DNA from: Candidatus Eisenbergiella merdigallinarum
GTDB lineage: Bacteria; Bacillota; Clostridia; Lachnospirales; Lachnospiraceae
DNA: 64,000 nt
Direction of reading: 5' to 3'
Assembly (NCBI GenBank): GCA_019119355.1
Contig: DWXE01000026.1
Span: forward strand, 1 to 64,000
Position 1 is the first letter of the stretch. Each line of letters starts with the position of its first letter. A model generated the notes under the pieces. It was not told the DNA's origin. It saw nothing but the letters and a program-made list of their open reading frames with translations, and did no database searches. Below, one piece after another: positions 43,372 through 52,650 of this stretch. Position numbers and translations under genes: made by a program.

Positions 43372-45180
43372 ATGGCTGAGAGCATGAAAGGGCTGAAGCG
43401 GACCTGCCGCTGCGGCGAGCTTGGGATCCAGAACGCGGGCCAGACCGTCACGGTGATGGGCTGGGTGGCGAAGCAGAGAAACAAGGGCGGCATCATCTTT
43501 GTGGATTTGAGGGACAGGGCCGGCCTGCTGCAGGTTATTTTCGAAGAGGCGGACTGCGGCGCGGACAACTTCGCAAAGGCGGAGCGCCTGCGCAGCGAAT
43601 TTGTGGTGGCGGTCACCGGCACGGTGGAAAAGCGTTCCGGCGCTGTCAATGAAAATCTGGCCACCGGGGAAATCGAAGTGCGGGCGAAGGAAGTCCGCAT
43701 CCTGTCCGAAGCGCTGACCCCGCCGTTCCCCATCGAGTCCAACACGAAGACCAAAGAGGAAATCCGCTTAAAGTACCGCTATCTGGACCTTCGCCGTCCG
43801 GATCAGCAGGAGAAGATCATTTTAAGGAGCAAAATCTGCGCCGCGTTCCGGCGGTTTTTGACGGAAGAGGGCTTTCTGGAGATCGAAACGCCGATCCTGT
43901 GCAAATCCACCCCGGAGGGCGCGAGGGACTATCTGGTTCCCAGCCGCGTCCATCCCGGCAGCTTTTACGCGCTGCCCCAGTCCCCTCAGCTGTTCAAGCA
44001 GCTTCTGATGTGCTCCGGATATGACCGGTATTTCCAGATCGCGAAATGCTTCCGCGACGAAGACCTGCGGGCGGACCGGCAGCCGGAGTTCACCCAGGTG
44101 GACATGGAGCTCTCCTTCGTGGACGTGGACGATGTGATCGACGTGAACGAACGGCTGCTCCAGTACGTGTGCAGGGAGGCCATCGGCCTGGAGATCTCCC
44201 TTCCCCTGCCCCGGATGAAATGGATCGACGCCATGAACCGGTTCGGTTCCGATAAGCCGGATACGAGATTCGGCATGGAGCTGGTGGACGTATCCGACGT
44301 GGTGGCCGGCTGCGGTTTCGGCGTCTTTACCGGCGCCCTGGAAAACGGCGGTTCCGTCCGCGGGATCAACGCCAAAGGGCAGGCGGGCATGCCCAGAAAG
44401 AAAATCGACGCGCTGGTTGATTTCGCGAAGGGATACGGCGCGAAGGGGCTGGCCTATCTCGCGATTCAGGAAGACGGCAGCTATAAGTCCTCTTTCGCGA
44501 AATTCATGACTCAAGAGCAGCTGGGCGCTCTGGCAGGAGCCATGGACGGCCAGCCGGGAGACCTGCTTTTGTTCGCGGCGGACAGGACGAACATCGTCTG
44601 GAGCGTGCTGGGCGCTCTTCGTCTGGAGCTGGGCGAGCAGATGGGTCTCATCGACCACGACCGCTTCGATTTTTTGTGGGTGGTGGAATTCCCCCAGTTC
44701 GAATGGAGCGAAGAGGAAAACCGCTTTATGGCCATGCACCATCCTTTCACCATGCCCATGGAAGAGGACCTTCCCATGCTGGAGACGGATCCCGGGAAGG
44801 TGCGCGCGAAGGCCTACGATATCGTCTTAAACGGCGTGGAGCTGGGCGGAGGCAGCGTCCGTATTTTCCAGGACGACGTGCAGGAGCGGATGTTTGCGGC
44901 TCTGGGCTTCACGAAAGAGCGCGCTCAGGAACAGTTCGGCTTTTTGATGGACGCTTTCAAATACGGCGTGCCGCCTCATGCGGGGCTGGCCTATGGCCTG
45001 GATCGCCTGTGCATGCTGCTGACGAAGGCGGAGAGCATCCGCGAGGTCATCGCTTTCCCCAAAGTCAAGGATGCGTCCTGCCTGATGACCGATGCGCCGG
45101 GATCCGTGGACGCCTTCCAGCTTCAGGAGCTGGGCATCGCCCTGGCGAATCCGGAAGAAGCTTCCCGGAACTGTCGGTGA
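43372..45180 (+). CDS. aspS: Aspartyl-tRNA synthetase
   Basis: A 602-residue bacterial-type aspartyl-tRNA synthetase with an N-terminal OB-fold anticodon domain (VTVMGWVAKQRNKGGIIFVDLRDRAG), the class II core (FLEIETPILCKSTPEGARDYLVPSR, CFRDEDLRADRQPEFTQVDME), a GAD insertion (about 290-410) and motif 3 (GLAYGLDRLCMLL). It is co-transcribed with hisS and carries GGAGGAATCAGA before its ATG. Confidence 0.96.
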   Translation: MAESMKGLKRTCRCGELGIQNAGQTVTVMGWVAKQRNKGGIIFVDLRDRAGLLQVIFEEADCGADNFAKAERLRSEFVVAVTGTVEKRSGAVNENLATGEIEVRAKEVRILSEALTPPFPIESNTKTKEEIRLKYRYLDLRRPDQQEKIILRSKICAAFRRFLTEEGFLEIETPILCKSTPEGARDYLVPSRVHPGSFYALPQSPQLFKQLLMCSGYDRYFQIAKCFRDEDLRADRQPEFTQVDMELSFVDVDDVIDVNERLLQYVCREAIGLEISLPLPRMKWIDAMNRFGSDKPDTRFGMELVDVSDVVAGCGFGVFTGALENGGSVRGINAKGQAGMPRKKIDALVDFAKGYGAKGLAYLAIQEDGSYKSSFAKFMTQEQLGALAGAMDGQPGDLLLFAADRTNIVWSVLGALRLELGEQMGLIDHDRFDFLWVVEFPQFEWSEEENRFMAMHHPFTMPMEEDLPMLETDPGKVRAKAYDIVLNGVELGGGSVRIFQDDVQERMFAALGFTKERAQEQFGFLMDAFKYGVPPHAGLAYGLDRLCMLLTKAESIREVIAFPKVKDASCLMTDAPGSVDAFQLQELGIALANPEEASRNCR

Positions 45181-45212
45181 CCGTGGCCGACCTGCTGAAA
45201 TAATCGGCAGCG

Positions 45213-45241
45213 TCGCCAAAACGGGATTTTTGTGGTATAAT
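45213..45241 (+). promoter_or_regulatory. Probable promoter of the secreted linker protein gene
   Basis: A perfect TATAAT (45236-45241) lies 50 bases before the start; the matching -35 position (TCGCCA, 45213-45218) is poor. Confidence 0.5.
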
Positions 45242-45291
45242 CGTCTTTTAAAAGGGCAGGAAACAATCGACGAATTGATAAAGGGGGACCC

Positions 45292-46071
45292 ATGAAAAAA
45301 GTACTTTCCACGATGGTCACATTGATTCTGATCGCGTCCATGTCGATCACGTCTCTGGCCGCATCCGGCGATACCACGGTTTATGTCACAAAAACCGGGG
45401 AAAAATATCATGTCGGATCCTGCAGTTATCTGAGGCAGTCCAAAATCCCGATTTCCCTGGCAGGCGCCGTGGATCAGGGATATACCGCATGTTCCAGATG
45501 CAAACCGCCTGCGCTGACGGCCCCGGCCGCCGCAGAAACGCCCGCCGCTTCGGCTCCGGCCGCTGCCGCCCAGCCCGCGCCGGAAACGGCAGCGGCTGCA
45601 ACAGCTGCAACAGCTGCGACGGTTTCGATGCCCGTTCCCGGCGCTGCCGCTGAGGCGGTCCCCGCTGCCGAACCGGCGCCCGCGGCGGTTTTAGCACCCG
45701 CGGCTTCAGCCGATCCCGACGCCGCCGTCCTGGACGCCTGGTTCGCTGCCCTTTCTCAGATTCAGGCGGGCTACCTGGCGCAGTACAATCTTCTGGTTTC
45801 GCAGAATGCGGCGGATTCCGATCCCATCCTGGCGCAGCGGGCGGCCCTGGTCAACCAGACGCTGGCGCTGCCTTCCGATCAGATGATCCAGCAGCTGTCC
45901 CTGGTATCCCTGATCCAGATGAACCTGTCCAATGCCGGCTGCTTTACGGGGGAAATCAACGGCCTGATGGATCTGCATACCGTGCAGTCCCTGATCCTGT
46001 ACCAGCAGCTGAACAATCTGCCCGCCACCGGAACTCCGGACGCGCTCACGCTTCAGGCGCTGGGCATTTGA
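45292..46071 (+). CDS. Secreted protein: Cys/His domain, Ala/Pro linker, helical C-terminus
   Basis: A 259-residue exported protein. It has a signal peptide (MKKVLSTMVTLILIASMS...SLAA), then a small domain with YHVGSCSYLRQSK and ACSRCKPP (H, C, C, C spaced like a metal site). A roughly 75-residue Ala/Pro linker follows (with an ACAGCTGCA-type DNA repeat around 45596-45618). The C-terminal domain (about 145-259) ends with GCFTGEINGLMDLHTVQSLILYQQLNN, reminiscent of peptidoglycan-binding repeats. It is probably extracellular or wall-associated. Function unknown. Confidence 0.75.
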   Translation: MKKVLSTMVTLILIASMSITSLAASGDTTVYVTKTGEKYHVGSCSYLRQSKIPISLAGAVDQGYTACSRCKPPALTAPAAAETPAASAPAAAAQPAPETAAAATAATAATVSMPVPGAAAEAVPAAEPAPAAVLAPAASADPDAAVLDAWFAALSQIQAGYLAQYNLLVSQNAADSDPILAQRAALVNQTLALPSDQMIQQLSLVSLIQMNLSNAGCFTGEINGLMDLHTVQSLILYQQLNNLPATGTPDALTLQALGI

Positions 46072-46113
46072 CCGTTTCGGCGGCAAAATGATATCTTCCT
46101 GCCCAACAAAAAC

Positions 46114-46167
46114 GGGGCCATTGCCGAACAGATGAAAGATCTGATGGGCAATGGCTCCGCATTTTTT
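46114..46167 (+). terminator. Terminator after the secreted linker protein
   Basis: GCCATTGCC (46117-46125) pairs with GGCAATGGC (46147-46155) and is followed shortly by ATTTTTT. The loop is about 21 bases, so it is an unusual terminator. Confidence 0.55.
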
Positions 46168-46172
46168 CGCGC

Positions 46173-46565
46173 TCATGACAACGCCTTTGTTAAATCCGCC
46201 ACAAATTGTGCCTGTTGTTTCTTCAGATAAAATTTTACAAAAGGTTTGAGAAAAAATTTTTTTGCCGTTACATACTCTGTAAAATCGATGATTGTCCCAT
46301 CATTTTGAGCGGTGAAAAAACCGACCCAGCGTCCTTTCATATTGCTGTTTTCCATATCGAATTCCCAACGTCTATAAGGATCTTTGGCCGTAATTGTAAA
46401 GGTAGTCGGGTAGCCCGACCTGGTATATTCGATAAACTGCCTGTCGCTGATCACTTCGGTTCTGCTCAAATCACTGCGCCATTCGTAATGCTCAACCTCT
46501 GTCACAGCATTCCATACTCTGTAAATGTCACAGGGAATATGGGTTTTTATACTGGAAGTCGCCAT
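46173..46565 (-). CDS. SRPBCC (START-like) domain protein
   Basis: A 130-residue polyketide-cyclase/START-like fold protein (MATSSIKTHIPCDIYRVWNAVTEVEHYEWRSD...), a family that binds lipids or hydrophobic ligands. GTGAGGAGG before the ATG at 46565 decides the start; a longer frame from 46592 would swallow that ribosome site. It is on the minus strand and at the edge of an AT-richer segment, which suggests acquisition. Confidence 0.82.
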   Translation of the reverse strand: MATSSIKTHIPCDIYRVWNAVTEVEHYEWRSDLSRTEVISDRQFIEYTRSGYPTTFTITAKDPYRRWEFDMENSNMKGRWVGFFTAQNDGTIIDFTEYVTAKKFFLKPFVKFYLKKQQAQFVADLTKALS

Positions 46566-46677
46566 TTTTAAAATCCTCCTCACAAACATCATCAGAAGAT
46601 GAAATCTCCGCGATTACTCTGAAACAATACCTTCCGGGAAGCCAAAACCGAAAACTGAAAATTGTTGCACCACATAT

Positions 46678-47751
46678 TTAATATTCTTCTACAGGATAGT
46701 ATCCTTCTGGATAATATTTTAAAACGGTTCCCTTTGACATTTCAGAATATGGCGATTTTAATACTGTTACAGAAAGATAGCTTTCTTCCGGAAAAATTGA
46801 TACGGCAATCTCATGCCCAGTATCATCTAACCCTTCAAAACTTAACGTATTTGTTTCTGGATGATATTTTCCTGCAGCAGCAGTAACATATAACAGCTTA
46901 TAAACCCCGAAATCAATCAAATAATTTCCATCATCCTGCTTTGTAATGATCATTTCACATTTTTCCCAACCAGTACCTAAATCATCCACATATCTTCCAG
47001 TAAATTCTGTTTCAGATACGCTATTTGATTCATCCAGAGTAGAACTCTCAATTTGCGTAGAATGATCAGTTTCACTTTGCATATCTTCAATATACCAGCC
47101 ATCCTCACAATACGAGGCATCTATCACTTTTACCATATTCTTTTGAATATCTTCATTTAAAGTCAGACGAAGGATGGTTTTTTCATCTTTTTCAACTATC
47201 GTTGCTTCCAGTATAGAAACCTCCATCCAATTTTCCGGCGAAAAACTCTTTGGTTGCTCCATCTTTATATCTGGATTTGAAATGAACTCTTCCGAATATT
47301 CTGCCCATGCTCCGTTATCAAAATAAAGCACCGATACCTCTGCCGCACCATAAGTACTTCCCGTATCATATCGAACCAAAAGAACATCCGCTTTTCCATT
47401 TCCTGATAAATCCCCTGTTACAATACTGGAAGAAAAATGACCCTCATAATCCTTAAAAATCGTATCTCCATTATCCATACTCGCGGTAATTTGTGTGAAT
47501 GCCCTGTTTCCACTCACATTATCTGTTACCAGTATGCGATCTTCCTTTTTATCTCCGTCAATATCCGTTCTTATCTCATGTCCATAGGCAATCGGAATAG
47601 TCTCTTTTTCCCGTTCAACTTCTATAATATGGATAACTGTTCCAAGTATAATCAGCAGTATGGCTACAACCACTACAAAAAATGATATTGTCGATATCCC
47701 CTTACACTTTTTCTTGATGAAATTTTTATGCTGCCTGCACCAGTGAATCAT
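46678..47751 (-). CDS. Membrane-anchored FG-GAP-like protein
   Basis: A 357-residue protein with an N-terminal membrane segment (about 22-43) and an extracytoplasmic part. IRTDIDGDKKEDRILVT and IVTGDLSGNGKADVLLV resemble the calcium-binding D-x-D/N-x-D loops of FG-GAP/VCBS repeats. A Ser/Glu/Thr linker (about 225-248) leads to a separate C-terminal domain. The base composition is distinctly AT-rich compared with neighbours, a sign of recent transfer. AGGAGGAAACAGTACT before the ATG decides the start. It begins 27 bases after an IS3 transposase remnant. Confidence 0.75.
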   Translation of the reverse strand: MIHWCRQHKNFIKKKCKGISTISFFVVVVAILLIILGTVIHIIEVEREKETIPIAYGHEIRTDIDGDKKEDRILVTDNVSGNRAFTQITASMDNGDTIFKDYEGHFSSSIVTGDLSGNGKADVLLVRYDTGSTYGAAEVSVLYFDNGAWAEYSEEFISNPDIKMEQPKSFSPENWMEVSILEATIVEKDEKTILRLTLNEDIQKNMVKVIDASYCEDGWYIEDMQSETDHSTQIESSTLDESNSVSETEFTGRYVDDLGTGWEKCEMIITKQDDGNYLIDFGVYKLLYVTAAAGKYHPETNTLSFEGLDDTGHEIAVSIFPEESYLSVTVLKSPYSEMSKGTVLKYYPEGYYPVEEY

Positions 47752-47778
47752 AGTACTGTTTCCTCCTGAGCATCGGAG

Positions 47779-47985
47779 TCATCCTTGCCCACATAGCCCC
47801 ACAACGTGCGTTAGTTTCCCATCTTTCGCCGGGATTTCGGTAATGTCCGTTACGCATTTCTCCAGCGGCTTCTCCGACGTAAAATCCCGTTTTAAAAGAT
47901 CGTCCGATTTTCTGGCATTTCTGTCGGCCTTTGTAATGCCATCTGGTTTGCGGTTTGGTCTGTGGCTGAATCCCACTTTTTTCAT
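47779..47985 (-). pseudogene. IS3-family transposase (OrfB) fragment
   Basis: A 68-codon remnant (GFSHRPNRKPDGITKADRNARKSDDLLKRDF, then CVTDITEIPAKDGKL) matching the region just before and at the start of the DDE integrase core of IS3-family OrfB. It breaks off after KDGKL, so the catalytic triad is absent. A TATAAT-like box lies at 47992-47997 on the minus strand. It marks a decayed insertion beside the AT-rich membrane-protein gene. Confidence 0.8.
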
Positions 47986-48003
47986 GAATTATTATACAAC
48001 ATC

Positions 48004-48034
48004 AGTTTGCGGTTAGCGACAGGTTAGTGACAAA
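48004..48034 (+). repeat. Second copy of the 31-base repeat
   Basis: Matches 4647-4677 at 29 of 31 positions, including the GGTTAGTGACA unit. It lies just upstream (on the minus strand) of the IS3 transposase fragment, where an insertion-sequence end would be expected. Confidence 0.5.
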
Positions 48035-48158
48035 TTTTTGCAGGAACCCCAGAAATAAGCGCCTTTTTATGTCAAAAATCTTAAGGGAATTTTAAAGAAC
48101 AAAACGGCCTCCTGTGATATCATAAAGAAAAAACAGGCGTATGACGGGGAGCGGATCT

Positions 48159-48917
48159 ATGCAAAAGAGGAGAGCGGAGGAGTTTCCTTCCACGACGAAA
48201 GAGCTGGAGGCCAGAAGGAGGGCCCGGAGGGAAATCCGGAGGAAGAGGCGCAGACGGCAGGTGATGACGGCCCGGATCGTGGTGGGAGCGATCGGGTTGA
48301 TTTTGCTGGCCTGCGTCGGTTTCGGCCTGTATCGGCTGGGCTCTTTTCTGTGGAGAAGCCAGGAGGGGGAGGAAACCGTTTCCGTCATGCAGGAGCGGGA
48401 AATCATAAAGACGAACCGATCGGAGAAGCCGGAGATTTCCGAAGAACTTCTGACGCCCAACGAATATTCCAGGCCGGGGGACGAGCTGCCTGAGGTCACG
48501 GAGCTGTTCGTGCACTATACGGCGAATGCGGGGACCAGCGCGGCGCAGAACCGGAGCTATTTTGAGAATCTGGGGATCACCGGGGAAACTTCCGCTTCCT
48601 CTCATTTTATCATCGGATATGAAGGCGAGATCATCCAGTGCCTTCCGCTGAACGAAATCGGCTACTCGGTGAAGGAGCACAATTTCAACTCCATATCCAT
48701 CGAATGCTGTTATCTGGACGAGGACGGAAAGTTTACCGACGCCACCTACGACTCCCTGATCCGGCTTCTGGGCTGGCTGATGAAGGAATACGACCTGGGG
48801 ATCTCCAGCGTGAAACGCCACTACGACGCGGGCGGAAAGCCCTGCCCGATCTATTACGTGGAGCACGAGGACGCCTGGAACCAGCTGAAAAAGGACCTGA
48901 AAGAATATATTCTTTAA
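48159..48917 (+). CDS. Membrane-anchored N-acetylmuramoyl-L-alanine amidase (PGRP type)
   Basis: A 252-residue wall hydrolase with a very basic N-terminus (RRRARREIRRKRRRRQ), one membrane segment (about 43-65) and an amidase-2/PGRP domain (about 110-250). Zinc ligands are expected at FVHYTAN, the later KRHYDAGGKPCP histidine and the downstream cysteine. It would cut the bond between muramic acid and the stem peptide. The ATG at 48159 follows GGGGAGCGGATCT; the ATG at 48141 lacks a ribosome site. Confidence 0.87.
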   Translation: MQKRRAEEFPSTTKELEARRRARREIRRKRRRRQVMTARIVVGAIGLILLACVGFGLYRLGSFLWRSQEGEETVSVMQEREIIKTNRSEKPEISEELLTPNEYSRPGDELPEVTELFVHYTANAGTSAAQNRSYFENLGITGETSASSHFIIGYEGEIIQCLPLNEIGYSVKEHNFNSISIECCYLDEDGKFTDATYDSLIRLLGWLMKEYDLGISSVKRHYDAGGKPCPIYYVEHEDAWNQLKKDLKEYIL

Positions 48918-48999
48918 TGCTGTTCCCCTTTCCGCGGTTTTGTGCTAAAATACGGAATGGTTCCAACCGATTGACTGAAAAGACAAAGGAGAGAATACA

Positions 49000-49986
49000 A
49001 TGGCGATCAGAATTGGTATTTTAGGCTATGGAAATCTTGGAAAGGGCGTTGAGAGCGCCGTCCGTCAGAACCCGGATATGGAGCTGGCAGCGGTATTCAC
49101 CCGCCGCGATCCGAAGTCCCTTCAGGTGAGGACGGAAGGCGTCCGCGTGCTTTCGGCGGATGCGCTGGAGACCATGCAGGACGGGATCGACGTGCTGATC
49201 CTCTGCGGCGGCAGCGCCACGGATCTTCCGGAGCAGACGCCGAAATACGCGGCCCTCTATAACGTGGTGGACAGCTTCGATACGCACGCGCGGATCCCGG
49301 AGCATTTTGACGACGTGGACGCGGCGGCGAAACGGGGAGGAAAGGTCGGGATCATATCCTGCGGATGGGATCCGGGCATGTTTTCCTTAAACCGCCTGTA
49401 TGCCAACTGCATCCTGCCGGAAGGAGAGGATTATACCTTCTGGGGCAAGGGAGTGAGCCAGGGGCATTCCGACGCGGTTCGCCGGATCGCGGGTGTGAAA
49501 GACGCCAGACAATATACCATTCCGGTGCCGGAAGCGCTGGAATCGGTGAGAAACGGGGAAAATCCGGAGCTGACCACCAGGCAGAAACATACCAGAGAGT
49601 GCTTCGTGGTGGCGGAGGAAGGGGCTGATCTGGCCCGGATCGAGGAAGAGATCAGGACCATGCCCAACTATTTTGCGGACTACGACACCACGGTGCATTT
49701 TATCACCGAAGAGGAGATGAAGCGGGATCACAGCGGCCTGCCCCATGGCGGATGCGTGATCCGGACCGGAAAGACCGGTCTGAACCGGGAGCACGGCCAC
49801 GTGATCGAGTACAGCCTGAAGCTGGATTCCAATCCGGAGTTCACGGGTTCGGTCATCGTCGCATACGCGCGCGCCGCATACCGGATGAACCGGGAAGGAA
49901 TGAGCGGGTGCAAGACCGTGTTTGACATCGCGCCGGCCTATCTGTCCGCCAGGAGCGCGGAGGAGCTGAGGGCGCATCTGCTGTAA
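49000..49986 (+). CDS. ddh: meso-Diaminopimelate dehydrogenase
   Basis: A 328-residue NADPH enzyme that aminates tetrahydrodipicolinate directly to meso-diaminopimelate for lysine and peptidoglycan. The Rossmann motif GILGYGNLGKGVE, the LILCGGSATDLPEQTP region, GWDPGMFSLNR and the substrate loop FWGKGVSQGHSDAVRRI are all present at full length. AAGGAGAGAATACA precedes the ATG. It stands between two peptidoglycan hydrolase genes. Confidence 0.95.
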   Translation: MAIRIGILGYGNLGKGVESAVRQNPDMELAAVFTRRDPKSLQVRTEGVRVLSADALETMQDGIDVLILCGGSATDLPEQTPKYAALYNVVDSFDTHARIPEHFDDVDAAAKRGGKVGIISCGWDPGMFSLNRLYANCILPEGEDYTFWGKGVSQGHSDAVRRIAGVKDARQYTIPVPEALESVRNGENPELTTRQKHTRECFVVAEEGADLARIEEEIRTMPNYFADYDTTVHFITEEEMKRDHSGLPHGGCVIRTGKTGLNREHGHVIEYSLKLDSNPEFTGSVIVAYARAAYRMNREGMSGCKTVFDIAPAYLSARSAEELRAHLL

Positions 49987-50014
49987 CCGGTTCGAAGAGA
50001 AAAGGGGAGGGACC

Positions 50015-51934
50015 ATGGCGAAGAGAAGGCGCAGAAAACATCGAAGAGGCGGGATTTCTCCTGCTGCCATTATCGTTCCGGCAGCCGCTGTGGCGGCGAT
50101 CGTCATCGTGCTGATCGCCGCCGCGGCGATTCGGGGCTGCGGTGCCAGAGAGGCCGCCGCAGTGCCGGAGGGGACGTCTGAGATGGCGGAGGGAGCGGCG
50201 GAGGAGACTGCCGACGCCCCGTTGGAAGAAACCCGGATGGCGGAGACGGAAACGGCCGCCGGGGAAAGCGAAGGGACTGCGAAGCCTGAAACGGTCGTGG
50301 CGGCCGAAGTGGGGAGCATGGAGGACGATCAGGATCCCCAGTCTTCCACCAATACGGCGGGAAACGGCGAAACGGGCGCGTCCGTGGATCTATCACGGGT
50401 GAGCGTGCCGGAAGGCGAGACGACGGAAGCAACGCTGGGAATCGACGTGTCCAAGTATCAGGGGACCATCGACTGGGCGAAAGTGAAGGAAGCTGGCGTG
50501 GACTTCGCCATGATCCGGGTGGGATACCGGACGAAAGTCACGGGCGTGATCTATGAAGATCCGGGCGCGAGATACAATCTGCAGGAGGCCACCCGCAACG
50601 GGATCCAGGCCGGAGCCTACTTCTTTTCTTCCGCCGTGAACGAACAGGAAGCGGCGGAAGAGGCGGCCTGGGTGTCGGATTTTATCGCCAGATACAGGAT
50701 CACCTATCCGGTGGCCTACAACTGCGAGGACTTCCAGTCTCCGGACAGCAGGCAGTACGGGCTGACAAAAGAGGAGCGCACCTCGATCGCCTGCGCCTTT
50801 CTGGATACCGTGGCTGCAGCAGGATATACGCCCATGTTCTACGCTTCCCGCAACGAAATGGAGGGCAGCGCCCAGTGGGGGATGGAAACGCTGGAGCCGA
50901 AGTATAAGATCTGGGTTTCCCAGTATCCGGAAGTCCCCTTTCCCCAGACCAGGGGATCCACATACAGCGGGATCCATTCCATGTGGCAGTACACCAGCCA
51001 GGGCCAGGTGGCCGGCATCGACGGAAACGTGGACCTGAACGTAGCCTGGTTCGGCTACAGCCAGGAGGCGGAGGCGAAGGATCCCACCCCCGCGGAAATC
51101 GTGGAGGCCAATCCGGAGGTGGGCCTGAATTTCACGGAAGTGGAAGAGACGGTGACGGCCAAGGACGAGACCAACCTGCGCAATCTCCCCACCACGGAAA
51201 ACAGCTCCGTGGTGTATCGGCTGAAGAACGGGGAAACCGTCCTGCGCACGGGCATCGGGAGCAACGGATGGGATCGGGTGATTTATGAAGGGCAGAAGCT
51301 GTATGCGGTGCACAGCTTCCTGACTGCGGATCTGACCGCGGACGGCGCGCAGCCTTCGGGAGACGCCGGCGGCGATGATGGCGGCGAATCCGCCGGGGAA
51401 GCCCAGAGCGGATCGGGAGATTCCGGCACGTTTCAGGCGGGCGGTCTGACGTTCCGGGCGGTGAGCGAGGCGGTGACCGCCAGGGATCAGGTGAATCTGA
51501 GGGATCAGCCCAGCACGGAGACCGGAAAGGTCGTGGGGACGCTGAGCTACGGGCAGGCCGTGGTGCGCACGGGGATCAGCGGCAGCGGCGATACGGGATG
51601 GTCCCGGCTGGACGTCAACGGGCAGACGGTATACGCGTCCTCCAGGCTTCTGGCCACCAGCATGGACTATAAGGAACAGGAAAAGATCACGGCGGATAAT
51701 CCGGAAGCGGGAATGCACTTCGTGGCGGCGTCCGGAACCGTGATGGCAAAGAGCGGCGAGACGAATCTGCGGACCCTTCCCACCACCAGCGAACCTTCTC
51801 AGGTAGTCGGCCAGCTGACGGGGACGGACACGGCCCAGCGGATCGCGGTGGAACCCGACCGCGGCTGGACGAAGCTGAATTATAACGGTCAGACGGTGTA
51901 TGCGGTGAGCAATTATCTGACCGCGGTGGAATGA
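50015..51934 (+). CDS. Membrane-anchored GH25 lysozyme with three SH3-like repeats
   Basis: A 639-residue protein: a basic N-terminus and membrane anchor (about 14-41), a long acidic Ala/Glu/Thr linker (about 44-135), a GH25 domain (about 140-350; GIDVSKYQGTIDW, PVAYNCEDF) and three SH3_3-like repeats (about 375-435, 485-545, 570-637), each with a N-L-R-x-x-P motif. The second acid of the usual D-x-E is Asn here (YNCE), as in many chromosomal GH25 enzymes. It is probably a housekeeping cell-wall hydrolase, unlike the phage endolysin at 3810. Confidence 0.93.
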   Translation: MAKRRRRKHRRGGISPAAIIVPAAAVAAIVIVLIAAAAIRGCGAREAAAVPEGTSEMAEGAAEETADAPLEETRMAETETAAGESEGTAKPETVVAAEVGSMEDDQDPQSSTNTAGNGETGASVDLSRVSVPEGETTEATLGIDVSKYQGTIDWAKVKEAGVDFAMIRVGYRTKVTGVIYEDPGARYNLQEATRNGIQAGAYFFSSAVNEQEAAEEAAWVSDFIARYRITYPVAYNCEDFQSPDSRQYGLTKEERTSIACAFLDTVAAAGYTPMFYASRNEMEGSAQWGMETLEPKYKIWVSQYPEVPFPQTRGSTYSGIHSMWQYTSQGQVAGIDGNVDLNVAWFGYSQEAEAKDPTPAEIVEANPEVGLNFTEVEETVTAKDETNLRNLPTTENSSVVYRLKNGETVLRTGIGSNGWDRVIYEGQKLYAVHSFLTADLTADGAQPSGDAGGDDGGESAGEAQSGSGDSGTFQAGGLTFRAVSEAVTARDQVNLRDQPSTETGKVVGTLSYGQAVVRTGISGSGDTGWSRLDVNGQTVYASSRLLATSMDYKEQEKITADNPEAGMHFVAASGTVMAKSGETNLRTLPTTSEPSQVVGQLTGTDTAQRIAVEPDRGWTKLNYNGQTVYAVSNYLTAVE

Positions 51935-52596
51935 GCGGGGATGCGGGCCGGATCAGGCTGTATCTGGCCGACATCCGGCCGCTGTACGATCCCGTTCTGG
52001 CACGGCGCGTCTACGGACGGCTGGACGACGCCCGGCAAAGGAAAGCGGATCTTTGCAGAAAGCCGGCGGCCAGAGCGGCGTCTATGGCCGCCGGTTTTCT
52101 GGCTCGATACGCCCTGGAGGAGAACGGCTATGGCGGGTATCCGATCCGGTACGAAGCCGGCGGCAGGCCGGTGGCGGAAGCGGACGGCAGGGAAATTTTT
52201 CTGAGCCTGTCCCATTCCGGAGATTATGCGGTCTGCGCCCTGTCCGGCCGGCCCGTGGGGGTGGATCTGCAAAAGCGGCAGCCCGTGAAGGCGGGCGTTC
52301 TCAGGCATTTCTATCCCCCAAAACGGGCGGCCCTGTTTCTGGAACGGTACGAAACCGGAGCGTCCGGGGTCTTGGAAGGGGAAGCGCTGGATTACTTCCT
52401 GCGGGAATGGACGGTGAAGGAAAGCTACATGAAGATGACGGGGCAGGGAATGAAGCTGGGATTTTCGGAGATTCTTGCGGACATGGAAAAAAGAACGGCT
52501 TCGCTGGAAAACGGGGAGGGGAGGACGGCCGTTTTCCGGGAATACCGTGCGCCGGACGGCTATTTTCTCTCCGCCTGCACGGAGGTATGGAACTGA
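51931..52596 (+). CDS. 4'-Phosphopantetheinyl transferase (Sfp-like)
   Basis: A 221-residue enzyme that moves phosphopantetheine from CoA to carrier proteins. The magnesium-binding motif PVGVDLQKRQ and the WTVKESYMKMTGQG motif are intact, and LSLSHSGDYAVCALSG fits the family. The start overlaps the GH25 stop (ATGA). No polyketide or peptide synthetase is seen in this window, so it may serve elsewhere. Confidence 0.9.
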   Translation: MSGDAGRIRLYLADIRPLYDPVLARRVYGRLDDARQRKADLCRKPAARAASMAAGFLARYALEENGYGGYPIRYEAGGRPVAEADGREIFLSLSHSGDYAVCALSGRPVGVDLQKRQPVKAGVLRHFYPPKRAALFLERYETGASGVLEGEALDYFLREWTVKESYMKMTGQGMKLGFSEILADMEKRTASLENGEGRTAVFREYRAPDGYFLSACTEVWN

Positions 52597-52650
52597 CAGT
52601 CAAGTTTGAACCCGCGCCTGAATATACATGGAGAAAGAGGAGGCGTGGAC

